Below are positions 1-6,792 of a DNA stretch of 64,000 nucleotides, in pieces; within the stretch, counting starts at the first letter, position 1, and each line of letters opens with the position of its first letter. The stretch covers positions 1-64,000 of the forward strand of contig JARWZU010000066.1 of the NCBI GenBank assembly GCA_029866215.1, in the 5' to 3' direction. This DNA comes from Akkermansiaceae bacterium. Its GTDB lineage: Bacteria; Verrucomicrobiota; Verrucomicrobiia; Verrucomicrobiales; Akkermansiaceae. The position numbers and the translations under genes were made by a program. The notes below the pieces were generated by a model, which was not told where the DNA came from, searched no databases, and was given only the letters and a program-made list of their open reading frames with translations.

Positions 1-112
1 ATACCGCGACAGCAAGTTTCTTGTCGGGTGATAGTCCGCCCTTCGTGACGACCCACTCGCCACCAAAGACGTGGCTACTCAGCAAAAGGACCGCAGTGAG
101 GATGTTCCGCAT
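1..112 (-). CDS. Third integron cassette gene (partial), secreted protein
   Basis: The minus-strand reading starts at ATG 112-110 and stays open to the window edge, giving 37 codons. It begins MRNILTAVLLLSSHVFGG, a typical Sec signal peptide (short basic N-region, hydrophobic core, small residues before the likely cleavage site), followed by EWVVTKGGLSPDKK. The start lies about 20 bases after the attC core at 133-140, as expected for a gene-cassette ORF. The rest of the gene lies outside the window and the family is not recognisable. It probably acts in the periplasm or outside the cell. Confidence 0.6.
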   Translation of the reverse strand, partial: MRNILTAVLLLSSHVFGGEWVVTKGGLSPDKKLAVAV

Positions 113-132
113 GGCGAGTGGTGCTGATAGTT

Positions 133-227
133 GGCCGAACGATTCGGATCAGGCGACGGCGAGCGGGAGGCGTCGATGACACGACAGATGCCATACGAGC
201 CGTTGCCTGCATCCGTTTTGTTCGCCC
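133..227 (-). other. attC recombination site of cassette 2
   Basis: Read on the minus strand it starts with R'' GGGCGAAC (227-220) and ends with R' GTTCGGCC (140-133). Between them are inner arms CGGATGCAGGCAACGG and CCGTCGCCTGATCCG, which pair with one unpaired extra G on one side. The unpaired base and outer/inner box order are the hallmark of folded single-stranded attC sites. The site is 95 bases long and begins 9 bases after the stop of the small membrane-protein gene. Confidence 0.85.
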
Positions 228-235
228 TTGGTCGG

Positions 236-508
236 CTATGGATGCTGCTGCTCATAGTGCTTGGCAAGCTGTGGAAGAATCTGCGTCCGGATGATCCATC
301 GAAAGATAAAAAACGATGCAACAGCGCCAAACACAAAACCCGTGATTCCACATGTGATCTGGATGGTTCGGACGTCAATCCCAGCCCCACCGAGAATCGC
401 GCCCAAGATGGCACCCTGAATCGCTCCGATCACCATTCCGGTAATTAAGGCGATGATGGTGTATAGAATGAAGCTCTTCAGGTATCGGATTTCAGGTTCT
501 GTCTGCAT
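236..508 (-). CDS. Small two-helix membrane protein, integron cassette gene
   Basis: A 90-residue protein with a charged N-terminus (MQTEPEIRYLKS). A first hydrophobic helix at about residues 11-42 is rich in glycine (IGAIQGAILGAILGG), and a second lies at about 52-70 (CGITGFVFGAVASFFIF), followed by a basic/polar tail. The Gly/Ala-rich helix resembles glycine-zipper segments of small inner-membrane proteins, but I recognise no family. It fills cassette 2 completely, lying between the TTCGGCCAACTA cassette start and its own attC. Expression would depend on an upstream promoter in or near cassette 1, since no strong promoter is visible. Confidence 0.7.
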   Translation of the reverse strand: MQTEPEIRYLKSFILYTIIALITGMVIGAIQGAILGAILGGAGIDVRTIQITCGITGFVFGAVASFFIFRWIIRTQILPQLAKHYEQQHP

Positions 509-523
509 GGCGTGTTGTTAGTT

Positions 524-651
524 GGCCGAACGTAAAGCACATCCACCACTAGAAGCGGGGGCGGAAGTGGATCGCGGGGTTAGTGTTGTAGTTACGGAAA
601 ATCATGGAAACAGGGCGGCTTCTAGTGGTTGGATGATGCGGCTTGTTAGCC
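524..651 (-). other. attC recombination site of cassette 1
   Basis: On the minus strand: R'' GGCTAAC (651-645), then arm GCATCATCCAACCACTAGAAGC split as GCATCATCC/AACCACTAGAAGC at 637-616, a central spacer, the opposing arm GCTTCTAGTGGTGGATGTGC (556-537) and R' GTTCGGCC (531-524). The arms pair along their length with two extrahelical bases (a T and an A) on one side, as in known attC sites. It begins one base after the stop codon of the lipoprotein gene. Length is 128 bases. Confidence 0.85.
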
Positions 652-652
652 G

Positions 653-1402
653 TTATCGTTGGGGTGCTATGTAGATGGGCGATCGATTATAGGGATTCCC
701 GGCCCCATAAGGATTATTAACGCTATCCGGTGAATACTTATTCCCGTAGCGGCCGTAAGGATTAGAAACTGAGTCTGGATCATACTTATTTGTGCTTAGT
801 CTGCCCAAATACTTCCCGTTGGCGTCGTAGAGTTTTGGAGCATTGGTCGCATAAGGGTTTGTCCACGACTTGTTGCTGTAGCGACTCCCGTATTGGCTGT
901 ATGGATTTATTAGTCCGTCCGCCTTGTAGGGGTTACCAGCACCATATGGATTCGCCAAAGATTTCGGATCGAATTGGCTTCCTGTATATCCTGGAACGTA
1001 AGTGGTCTGTGAATAGCTGGACTTGCGAGCAGAAGTGGTTGACCGTTGGTTGCTCTCCATCATTGCATAGAGCGCAGGCAGCAATCTCTTCTTGTACACC
1101 ATTTGATTGATCGCTCCAGAATTATAGTCGCGAGTCAGTGGCGCAATAAGACTTCCGCGAGCTTCGCGTTCATATTCACGTTGGATCGCTCCAGTGTTGT
1201 AAGGCTTGGTAGGTTCCTCAGGGATTGGCAATAGAGAGATCTTGGTCAGCTCATCGGCATACTGATCTTTAGAGACAAGTCCGACCCGCTTCTGTTCCGC
1301 GAGACGGTATCGCGCCTCCTGCTTCGATGCAACTTTGTTTGTAGCGCACCCGACCAGGGCAAACGCGAGTGCAACCAAGATAGTAGACAAATATGGTTTC
1401 AT
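653..1402 (-). CDS. Repeat-rich lipoprotein, first integron cassette gene
   Basis: A 249-residue lipoprotein. The N-terminus MKPYLSTILVALAFALVGC carries a lipobox with Cys19, so it should be lipidated and probably sit in the outer membrane. Residues about 25-125 are charged and helical (AEQKRVGLVSKDQYADEL). The C-terminal half has repeats built on NPYG/GNPY (SLANPYGAGNPY, DSVSNPYGRYGNKY, DSVNNPYGAGNPY), plus a segment LYDANGKYLGRLS. Comparable NPYG-repeat hypothetical lipoproteins occur in many bacteria (my recollection of the family); their function is unknown. The stop overlaps the cassette 3' end directly before attC. The ATG lies 8 bases from the cassette start with no clear Shine-Dalgarno. 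Confidence 0.85.
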   Translation of the reverse strand: MKPYLSTILVALAFALVGCATNKVASKQEARYRLAEQKRVGLVSKDQYADELTKISLLPIPEEPTKPYNTGAIQREYEREARGSLIAPLTRDYNSGAINQMVYKKRLLPALYAMMESNQRSTTSARKSSYSQTTYVPGYTGSQFDPKSLANPYGAGNPYKADGLINPYSQYGSRYSNKSWTNPYATNAPKLYDANGKYLGRLSTNKYDPDSVSNPYGRYGNKYSPDSVNNPYGAGNPYNRSPIYIAPQR

Positions 1403-1409
1403 TTTTTTA

Positions 1410-1416
1410 GGCTAAC
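1410..1416 (-). other. Core site at the start of cassette 1 (candidate attI side)
   Basis: The minus strand reads GTTAGCC here, 8 bases before the lipoprotein ATG. It is the exact reverse complement of the R'' box GGCTAAC of the attC that ends this cassette, so an excised circular cassette 1 would carry a perfectly paired R''/R' box. This supports 1415 as the cassette boundary and the sequence just above it (about 1416-1500) as the attI side. No other attI features can be identified. Confidence 0.6.
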
Positions 1417-1506
1417 TTGTTGTTTGTCTACAGAACCGGGGGAAAGTGTCGGGCGGCTTAATAGACTCCGGAAGTGAAAGTTTACGTGCGGGATTTTGCA
1501 AGGTTT

Positions 1507-1649
1507 TTCATGTAGGAATTCATGAATATCTGAGCATAAATCGACGGAAATGGAGATTTATGCGCTTATCGGCGTGTTATTCTCCGAAAATGTTCTAGTC
1601 ACAAACCTTCATTTCCGGGGAATAACATGCACATTTGACATGTTATTCT
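1507..1649. repeat. Cluster of four inverted repeats upstream of the intI remnant
   Basis: IR1 is TTCATG/CATGAA (1507-1526). IR2 is GCATAAATC/GATTTATGC (1534-1563). IR3 pairs 1575-1592 with 1610-1627 (18-bp arms, two G-T-compatible mismatches, 17-base loop). IR4 is AATAACATG/CATGTTATT (1621-1647) and shares the middle arm with IR3. The motif TGTTATTC therefore occurs three times in alternating orientation just before the intI start. These could be operators, a REP-like insertion or structured mRNA leader; no known regulator site is recognised. Confidence 0.7.
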
Positions 1650-1662
1650 GCAGACTGGGCCT

Positions 1663-1803
1663 ATGAAACTGATAGAACGGATTCGGCAGGTGCTTCGTCT
1701 CAAGCAATACCGCTTGGGGACGGAGGAGAGCTACGTGGGGCGGTATCGGCAATTTGTGTAGTTTCACGAGTTGCGCCATCCGGGGAAAATGGGGGCGGCG
1801 GAG
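1663..1803 (+). pseudogene. intI: Integron integrase (tyrosine recombinase) N-terminal remnant
   Basis: From ATG 1663 the frame reads MKLIERIRQVLRL, KQYRLGTEESYVGRYRQFV, stop (TAG 1759-1761), then in the same frame FHELRHPGKMGAAE. This matches the N-terminal SAM-like core-binding region of IntI/XerC-type recombinases (pattern: R..LR...Y...TE..Y..W...F..FH..RHP..MG..E). Homology is lost at about 1803, where a 22-bp tandem repeat begins, so the catalytic domain (R..HRH..Y) is missing. One in-frame stop plus truncation make it non-functional. Its divergence from the attC array identifies it as intI rather than another recombinase. Confidence 0.8.
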
Positions 1804-2019
1804 TCGCACCCCGCAACCACACCGATTCACCCCCGCAACCACGCCGATTCACCCCCGCAACCACGCCGATTGACTACCGCATTGGCACCGATTCACCCCC
1901 GCATTGGCGCCAATTCACACCCGCATTGGCACCAATTCACTACCACATTGGCACCGATTCACTACCGCAACCGCACCGATTCACCCCCGCACTGGCGTGG
2001 TTTTCCTCCCGCAGGCGTA
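1800..2019. repeat. 22-bp imperfect tandem repeat array
   Basis: Units of the type CCGATTCACCCCCGCAACCA start at 1822, 1844, 1866, 1888, 1910, 1932, 1954 and 1976, exactly 22 bp apart. A degenerate unit lies on each side (from 1800 and 1998). The variable part is the last third (AACCACG versus ATTGGCA). There are no spacers, so it is a minisatellite, not CRISPR. The period is not a multiple of three, arguing against a coding repeat. It begins at the exact point where integrase homology ends. Confidence 0.9.
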
Positions 2020-2093
2020 CACCACAGCCCCTCTGGCGCACGCATTCTCCTAGCACTGTGAGCCATTGAACTCCGAACACTCAGAAAACTAAA

Positions 2094-2216
2094 ATGATGG
2101 CCGAGACCGATTGCATCATCCAAGGCAGCGCCGGATTTTCCGGCCAGCTCATCGCCACCAAGAAGGCAATCGTCGCCTGGTCACGCTTGATCGATCCTGC
2201 CCTGCCACGCCACTGA
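2094..2216 (+). CDS. Possible 40-residue small ORF
   Basis: ATG ATG at 2094 opens a 40-codon frame beginning MMAETDCIIQGSAGFSG and ending at TGA 2214-2216. It lies between the tandem repeat and the 3' end of the PstS-like gene on the other strand. There is an A-rich stretch before the start but no Shine-Dalgarno, no recognised domain and no membrane segment. It could be a fragment of a gene lost with the integrase, or chance. Otherwise the 1804-2254 gap holds only the repeat. Confidence 0.2.
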   Translation: MMAETDCIIQGSAGFSGQLIATKKAIVAWSRLIDPALPRH

Positions 2217-2254
2217 GCAGCCAGCTCCGATCAAAGGACGAGCCCTCTGTTTGC

Positions 2255-3874
2255 TCAAAGCCCGAGGCGTTTTCTCCACTCCGCCACCTCGTCTGCGGCA
2301 AGCGGCAGCGAGCGGGTGCGCACCATCAGCGTCTGTCCTTGGTCCGATAGCAGGAGGTTCACGATCTCGCGGACCGCTGGCGGGGCTTCTGCAAGACTTG
2401 GGGCCGCCACCACGGCGTACAGTTTCCGCTGAAGGGGGTAGCGCCCCAAATAAATCGTCTCTTCCGTCGCAAATGTCGGCCCGCTGCCATCGGTGGAGGC
2501 AAGCGCGAGCACCTTGACGGGATACCGCCGCGGACCCTGCACCGCGTAGCCGATCCCACCGGCCTGCTCGCTCACGATTTTTTCCACACCGTTGGAATAG
2601 ACCACGTCATGGCGGGCATCGACGTCTGGTCTCCAAGGCCCGCCTCCAAGCGCGATTTCTTGGAACATCCGGCCGGTTCCCCAACTGGGACTCCCACCGA
2701 TCGCCCGCACTTTTTCGTCCGCCAAAGCTCCATCCCGCACCCCGAGATTCCTCCACGTCTCTGCTTTTCCCTCTGCGCCGAACGCGGCCTGCAAGTCTGC
2801 GGCAGAAATTGAGTCCAGCGGATTGCCCTCATGGACCAGCACTTCGATGGCGCTGCGGGCGATCGGGAACTCGATGACCGCATGCCCGGTCCTATCGAAA
2901 TACGCCTGTTTGGCCTCTGCCGACATCCGCATGCTCGCCATCCCAAATTCCGCTTTCTTCTCCGCTCCTGCTTGGTCGGAAAAACACCAATGCACACCGC
3001 TGCTGCCAGTGAAGAACCAATCGAACACCGGCTCCTCTCTCCCCAACGAAAGCATCCGATCGGCGAGCTTGGCGAATTCATAAGTCGTGCCCGAGACCGG
3101 CGCGAACGTAATCCCGCCGGACAAAATTCCCAATGGCCGGTAAACTGGGTAACCCGCCGCCGCGAGCACGGAGGCTCCCACCGTGTTGATTTCCTCCAAA
3201 CTCGGAATCCGGTGGACCCTGACCTTGGAAGCCGCTCCATCCCGGTCGGAAAGCCGGTGGAACTCACTCAGTCGCTCGCCGAGGCGCGCTGCTAGGTCTC
3301 GGTCGGCATCATCGGCGGATTCCACCTCGGCCAAGACTGGCATTAACAATACTTCCCGCACCCGCAAGTCCCCGGACAAGCGCCGCACCACCAGGCGCTT
3401 CGCTGCGGGGTACTTCGCAAGCGGGACGATAAACGTGTCCGTGCCCACCGCTTCGGCATTCGCCTTAATCTCGCCGAACAAATCCAAGGCCAGCGCCCCG
3501 CCCTTCTCGTCGTAGAGCTGCACCGCCAGACTGGATTTCTCGGTCAGGCTGGCGTTCAGGACCAGCGCAACATCGCCGGTGAGACGTTCTCGGTTCAGCG
3601 TGATGTCGAGGCGACCTTTTCCAAATCCTTCCTCCGCGGCCACATTCCAGTCAAAGTTTTTCCCATCCTCGCACGGCACGATTTTACCGCTCTCGATCGT
3701 GGCACGCGCCACGTGCCCCAGCTGTCCGAGATCGGAAACTACTACCTTGCCATCGTCCTCCGGGGAAAACGAAACCGCGGTCACCCCAGCCATCGGCAAC
3801 GACTGCAACTCCGCCAGACACGGCAGTGCAGATAAAACCAACCATACCACGCTCGCGATCCACATCTTTTTCAT
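2255..3874 (-). CDS. PstS-like phosphate ABC transporter substrate-binding protein
   Basis: From ATG 3874 the protein has 539 residues and starts MKKMWIASVVWLVLSALPCLA, a Sec signal peptide. I chose this start over the one 21 codons upstream because the signal peptide begins here. The first ~220 residues are a family-specific beta-rich extension. The C-terminal ~300 residues resemble the periplasmic-binding-protein-like fold of PstS proteins (FTGSSGVHW, FPIARSAIEVLVHEGNPL, GGSPSWGTGRMF, GGIGYAVQGP, YPLQRKLYAVV). It should capture phosphate or a related oxyanion in the periplasm. It lies divergent from the PhoD phosphatase, suggesting a shared phosphate-scavenging role, but no pstCAB genes are next to it. 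Confidence 0.75.
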   Translation of the reverse strand: MKKMWIASVVWLVLSALPCLAELQSLPMAGVTAVSFSPEDDGKVVVSDLGQLGHVARATIESGKIVPCEDGKNFDWNVAAEEGFGKGRLDITLNRERLTGDVALVLNASLTEKSSLAVQLYDEKGGALALDLFGEIKANAEAVGTDTFIVPLAKYPAAKRLVVRRLSGDLRVREVLLMPVLAEVESADDADRDLAARLGERLSEFHRLSDRDGAASKVRVHRIPSLEEINTVGASVLAAAGYPVYRPLGILSGGITFAPVSGTTYEFAKLADRMLSLGREEPVFDWFFTGSSGVHWCFSDQAGAEKKAEFGMASMRMSAEAKQAYFDRTGHAVIEFPIARSAIEVLVHEGNPLDSISAADLQAAFGAEGKAETWRNLGVRDGALADEKVRAIGGSPSWGTGRMFQEIALGGGPWRPDVDARHDVVYSNGVEKIVSEQAGGIGYAVQGPRRYPVKVLALASTDGSGPTFATEETIYLGRYPLQRKLYAVVAAPSLAEAPPAVREIVNLLLSDQGQTLMVRTRSLPLAADEVAEWRKRLGL

Positions 3875-4290
3875 CCCTGAAACATGCCCCCTCCTCGTCA
3901 AATGTAGCAAGAATCTAACCCGTGAAGAATCTGTCACATGACGGGGTCAGGCGTAATTGCGACCGGGCCCCAATGACTCGGCTCTTGTGTGGGAATTTGA
4001 AAAGTGGTGGAGAGTCTTCCTCACCGCGCTCACTCCGTCCGACCGATAGCCGCCGCCACTGAGAAGTTTAATTTCCCGCTCTAATAGCAAGCTGTCAGAT
4101 CCGGAGCTTTCTGGTTTTCTAGTAGGTGTGAGGGTGTGGTATGGAGAGAGGAAGCGGTGAGATAAATTGAAGCTTCCGAACTGAAAGCGCTTGGCTTCAA
4201 TCTGATACGACTCACCTCTTTTACGAACTGACGACATTGTCACATCAACACTGTCGGCATTCACGGCGGATCAACGATGTTGGGTTGCCT
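3875..4290. other. Divergent intergenic region, PstS-like gene / phoD
   Basis: About 416 bases separate the two phosphate-related genes and must hold both promoters. An inverted repeat TGAAGC/GCTTCA lies around 4167-4198. I looked for a Pho box (two TGTCA-type half-sites 11 bp apart). The best candidate, near 4240, has its TGTC half-sites 14 bp apart and so does not fit. No gene is supported here; the open frames on both strands lack coding character. Confidence 0.4.
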
Positions 4291-6543
4291 ATGAAATTAT
4301 TCATCACCCTTACCACCATCATTACCACATGCTCCTTCGCTCTCGCGGCGGAGCCCGCCTTCGTCCACGGCGTCGCCTCTGGCGCTCCTATGGCCGACTC
4401 CATTGTACTCTGGACGCGCGTCACACCTGCGGATGCCAATCCCGTTTCCGTTAGTTGGGAGCTCTCCACGTCATCCAGCTTCACCTCTACCCAAGCAAGC
4501 GGAACCGTGAATGCGGAGTCCGCTAAGGACTACACCGTCAAGGTCATCCCAAGCGGTCTCACCGCAAACACGACCTACTATTTCCGCTTCAGCGTGAATG
4601 GCAGCATCGTTTCCCCTGTCGGAAAAACCAAGACACTTCCCAGCGCGCCTACCAGCCAAGCAAGATTTGCAGTATTTAGCTGCGCCAACATCACCGCCGA
4701 ATACTTCGATGCTTACGCCAAAGCAGCACACGTCGGCGATTACGACGCACTCATCCACGTCGGCGACTACATTTACGAATACGCCAAAGGTGGCTACGTC
4801 GCGGCCGAGGACAACTTCGCAAAATTCGGTTTCGAGCCAGATAAAGAATGTGTTTCCCTGAGCGACTACCGCCTGCGCCACGCCCAGTACAACCGCCAGC
4901 CCAGCCTGCAAACTGCACGTGCCTCGGCGCCGCTGATCTGCATTTGGGATGACCACGAAACCGCAAATGATGCCTACGCCACTGGTGCGCAAAACCACAA
5001 CCCCACCACCCAAGGCACGTGGAATGATCGAGTGGCCGCAGCCCTCCAAGCCTACTACGAGTGGAACCCCGTGCGCGAGCCCGCCAGCGGCAACCGCAAG
5101 GAAGCCTACACCACCTACAACTTCGGTGACTTGCTAGCCCTCCACATCCTAGAAACTCGCCTCGTCGCCCGCGACAAGCAGTTGGAACTCGCCCCCACCA
5201 ACGCAGAAGTCGGCGCCCGCATCATGCAGATCCTCAGCGATCCAGCAGTCACCGGGCAATATGCCAACACCTACCGGCTTACCCCGCCCTCCAGCCCCAC
5301 CGATGTGGCCGGCATCACTGCCTTCAGCACCGCACTCGGGCCTATCGTTTTCAATGAAATGGTCTTCGCTAACGTATCGGCGATGTACGGAGGAAACCGC
5401 AACCTGCTCGGTGCCACCCAACTCGCATGGCTTCAGGGGCAAATGGCCTCATCCAACGCCACCTACCAAGTCCTCGGTCAGCAAGTGCTCATGGGCAACG
5501 TGACCATGCCCGCCGAGCTGCTCATCGAACTGGCGACCAACAATGTCAAGCAAGCCACCGTGACGAAATACGCCACACCCATTTTCAAACTCGCCAACGG
5601 CTATCCGCTCACACCGACCGAGCAGGCTGTCTATGACAACGCCACTCCGCTGCCCTACAATTCCGATGCTTGGGACGGCTACGGCAAAGAGCGCGAGACC
5701 ATCCTCCAAACCGCCTTGGCCCGCAATAAGAAGCTCGTCGTCTTCGCCGGAGACACGCACAACGCCTGGGTCAACCAACTCAAAACCATGTCACCAACCG
5801 AACTTGGCCTCGCTCCACAAGGCACCGTCGCAGGCATCGAACTCGCCACCCCCGGCGTTTCTTCCCCTGGCATTGAGAAATATTTCCCCGGCCAAGATTC
5901 CGTGCTGCGAGACCTCTTCCTCGGCTACAGCCCAGGCATGAAGTTCGCGAACCTCTCCAATCGCGGCTACCTCGATGTCACCTTTACCCACAGCAGCGTC
6001 GATGCGAAATTCTACTTCAGAGAGCGCACCGGCAACGAGTGGAAGATCCAGCCGATCAGCTCAACCGATGCCAAAGCCGTCACCGTCGGCACACCCAGCA
6101 ACACCTCCGAATCGGATGCTGATGCCGACGGCCTCAACGATTGGCGCGAATTCGTTTCCGGCACTTCCGCAACCACCGCCGATAGCGATGCCGACGGTGT
6201 GAACGACAGCAGCGAGTTTGCCAACGTGCTCTTCGGCCTCGATCCTCGCACCCCGAACAACCTCCAAACCGTCCTCGCCGCCACGCAACAACGCGGAGAA
6301 GACGCCGTGGTTGCCGATCCTTCGAGGTTTAACCTCTACGACGACACCAGCATCCAAGACCTACGCGGCAACGGCAACCTCCTCGTCCGTGCTGCCAACA
6401 ACAAAGTCACCCTCAGACTCCCTGTGGAAAAATCCAGCGGCCTTGGAAACTGGGACTCTGCTGGCGAATTGTTCTTAGAACTCGACCAAAGCCAATTCCC
6501 CGGCAAACAGTTCTTCCGCTTCGACTCCGTTCTCGGCGAGTAA
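4291..6543 (+). CDS. phoD: PhoD-family alkaline phosphatase, secreted
   Basis: A 750-residue protein (from ATG 4291). The signal peptide MKLFITLTTIITTCSFALA is followed by AEPAFVHGVASG. An N-terminal Fn3-like PhoD domain covers about 22-118. The metallophosphatase core has FSCAN (Cys131, the position of the iron-binding Cys in PhoD), VGDYIYEY (157-164), WDDHE (219-223) and AGDTHNAW (around 485-492). From about residue 600 come Asp-rich repeats (SDADADGLNDWREF, SDADGVNDSSEF), probably binding calcium, and then a short beta-rich tail. The enzyme releases phosphate from phosphomono- and diesters outside the cytoplasm. The start 18 codons upstream was rejected because the signal peptide begins here. 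Confidence 0.9.
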   Translation: MKLFITLTTIITTCSFALAAEPAFVHGVASGAPMADSIVLWTRVTPADANPVSVSWELSTSSSFTSTQASGTVNAESAKDYTVKVIPSGLTANTTYYFRFSVNGSIVSPVGKTKTLPSAPTSQARFAVFSCANITAEYFDAYAKAAHVGDYDALIHVGDYIYEYAKGGYVAAEDNFAKFGFEPDKECVSLSDYRLRHAQYNRQPSLQTARASAPLICIWDDHETANDAYATGAQNHNPTTQGTWNDRVAAALQAYYEWNPVREPASGNRKEAYTTYNFGDLLALHILETRLVARDKQLELAPTNAEVGARIMQILSDPAVTGQYANTYRLTPPSSPTDVAGITAFSTALGPIVFNEMVFANVSAMYGGNRNLLGATQLAWLQGQMASSNATYQVLGQQVLMGNVTMPAELLIELATNNVKQATVTKYATPIFKLANGYPLTPTEQAVYDNATPLPYNSDAWDGYGKERETILQTALARNKKLVVFAGDTHNAWVNQLKTMSPTELGLAPQGTVAGIELATPGVSSPGIEKYFPGQDSVLRDLFLGYSPGMKFANLSNRGYLDVTFTHSSVDAKFYFRERTGNEWKIQPISSTDAKAVTVGTPSNTSESDADADGLNDWREFVSGTSATTADSDADGVNDSSEFANVLFGLDPRTPNNLQTVLAATQQRGEDAVVADPSRFNLYDDTSIQDLRGNGNLLVRAANNKVTLRLPVEKSSGLGNWDSAGELFLELDQSQFPGKQFFRFDSVLGE

Positions 6544-6562
6544 TCGTTTAATGGAAATCACC

Positions 6563-6597
6563 AACACAGCCATCCTGCGGGGTGGCTGTGTTTTTTA
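6563..6597 (+). terminator. Rho-independent terminator after phoD
   Basis: ACACAGCCA (6564-6572) and TGGCTGTGT (6583-6591) form a perfect 9-bp stem with a 10-base loop, followed at once by a T run (6591-6596). It lies 20 bases after the phoD stop and should end that transcript. Confidence 0.9.
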
Positions 6598-6792
6598 GTT
6601 TTATTTCCCCTGCGATAGAAAATTTGCGAATTCCACGGCAATGAATGGATTTCGGTCGGCGACTCCCCCAAAACCGCCCGAGGAGGGACAAGATTGGCAG
6701 AAGCTGCGAGTTGCATTTCGACGAGGACTGTGCCAATTTGTCGCGCCCGGCCCGGAATCGGGGAACATGCATAGGACTAAAACACGTGATTC

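Larger units (their letters stand above)
1..1803. mobile_element. Decayed integron: intI remnant plus cassette array
   Basis: The segment has the canonical integron layout. An integrase N-terminus on the plus strand (1663-1803) diverges from genes on the minus strand (653-1402, 236-508, 1-112), and an attC-like imperfect palindrome follows each complete cassette gene (524-651, 133-227). By the core-site rule (cleavage between G and TT of GTTNNNN) cassette 1 is about 531-1415 and cassette 2 about 140-530. Cassettes 2 and 3 begin with the same sequence, TTCGGCCAACTA. The integrase is broken, so the array is probably immobile unless an integrase acts in trans. The array continues beyond position 1. 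Confidence 0.85.

Noticed and set aside
131-448. Plus-strand frame across the small membrane-protein cassette
   Set aside because: It crosses an attC palindrome and lies antisense to a plausible two-helix membrane protein; no motif or ribosome-binding site supports it.
1800-2019. CRISPR array
   Set aside because: Repeats are directly adjacent with no unique spacers; the same holds for the 21-bp array at 62285. No cas genes are present.
4240-4265. Pho box before phoD
   Set aside because: Two TGTC half-sites are present but 14 bp apart rather than the required 11 bp, and only one resembles the consensus.
4471-5049. 192-codon minus-strand frame inside phoD
   Set aside because: It lies antisense to the phosphatase catalytic core, with no start signal and no recognisable domain.
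6690-6720. Sigma-54 (-24/-12) promoter before the kinase gene
   Set aside because: TTGGCAG...GTTGCA is tempting, but the GG and GC are 15 bp apart instead of 10.
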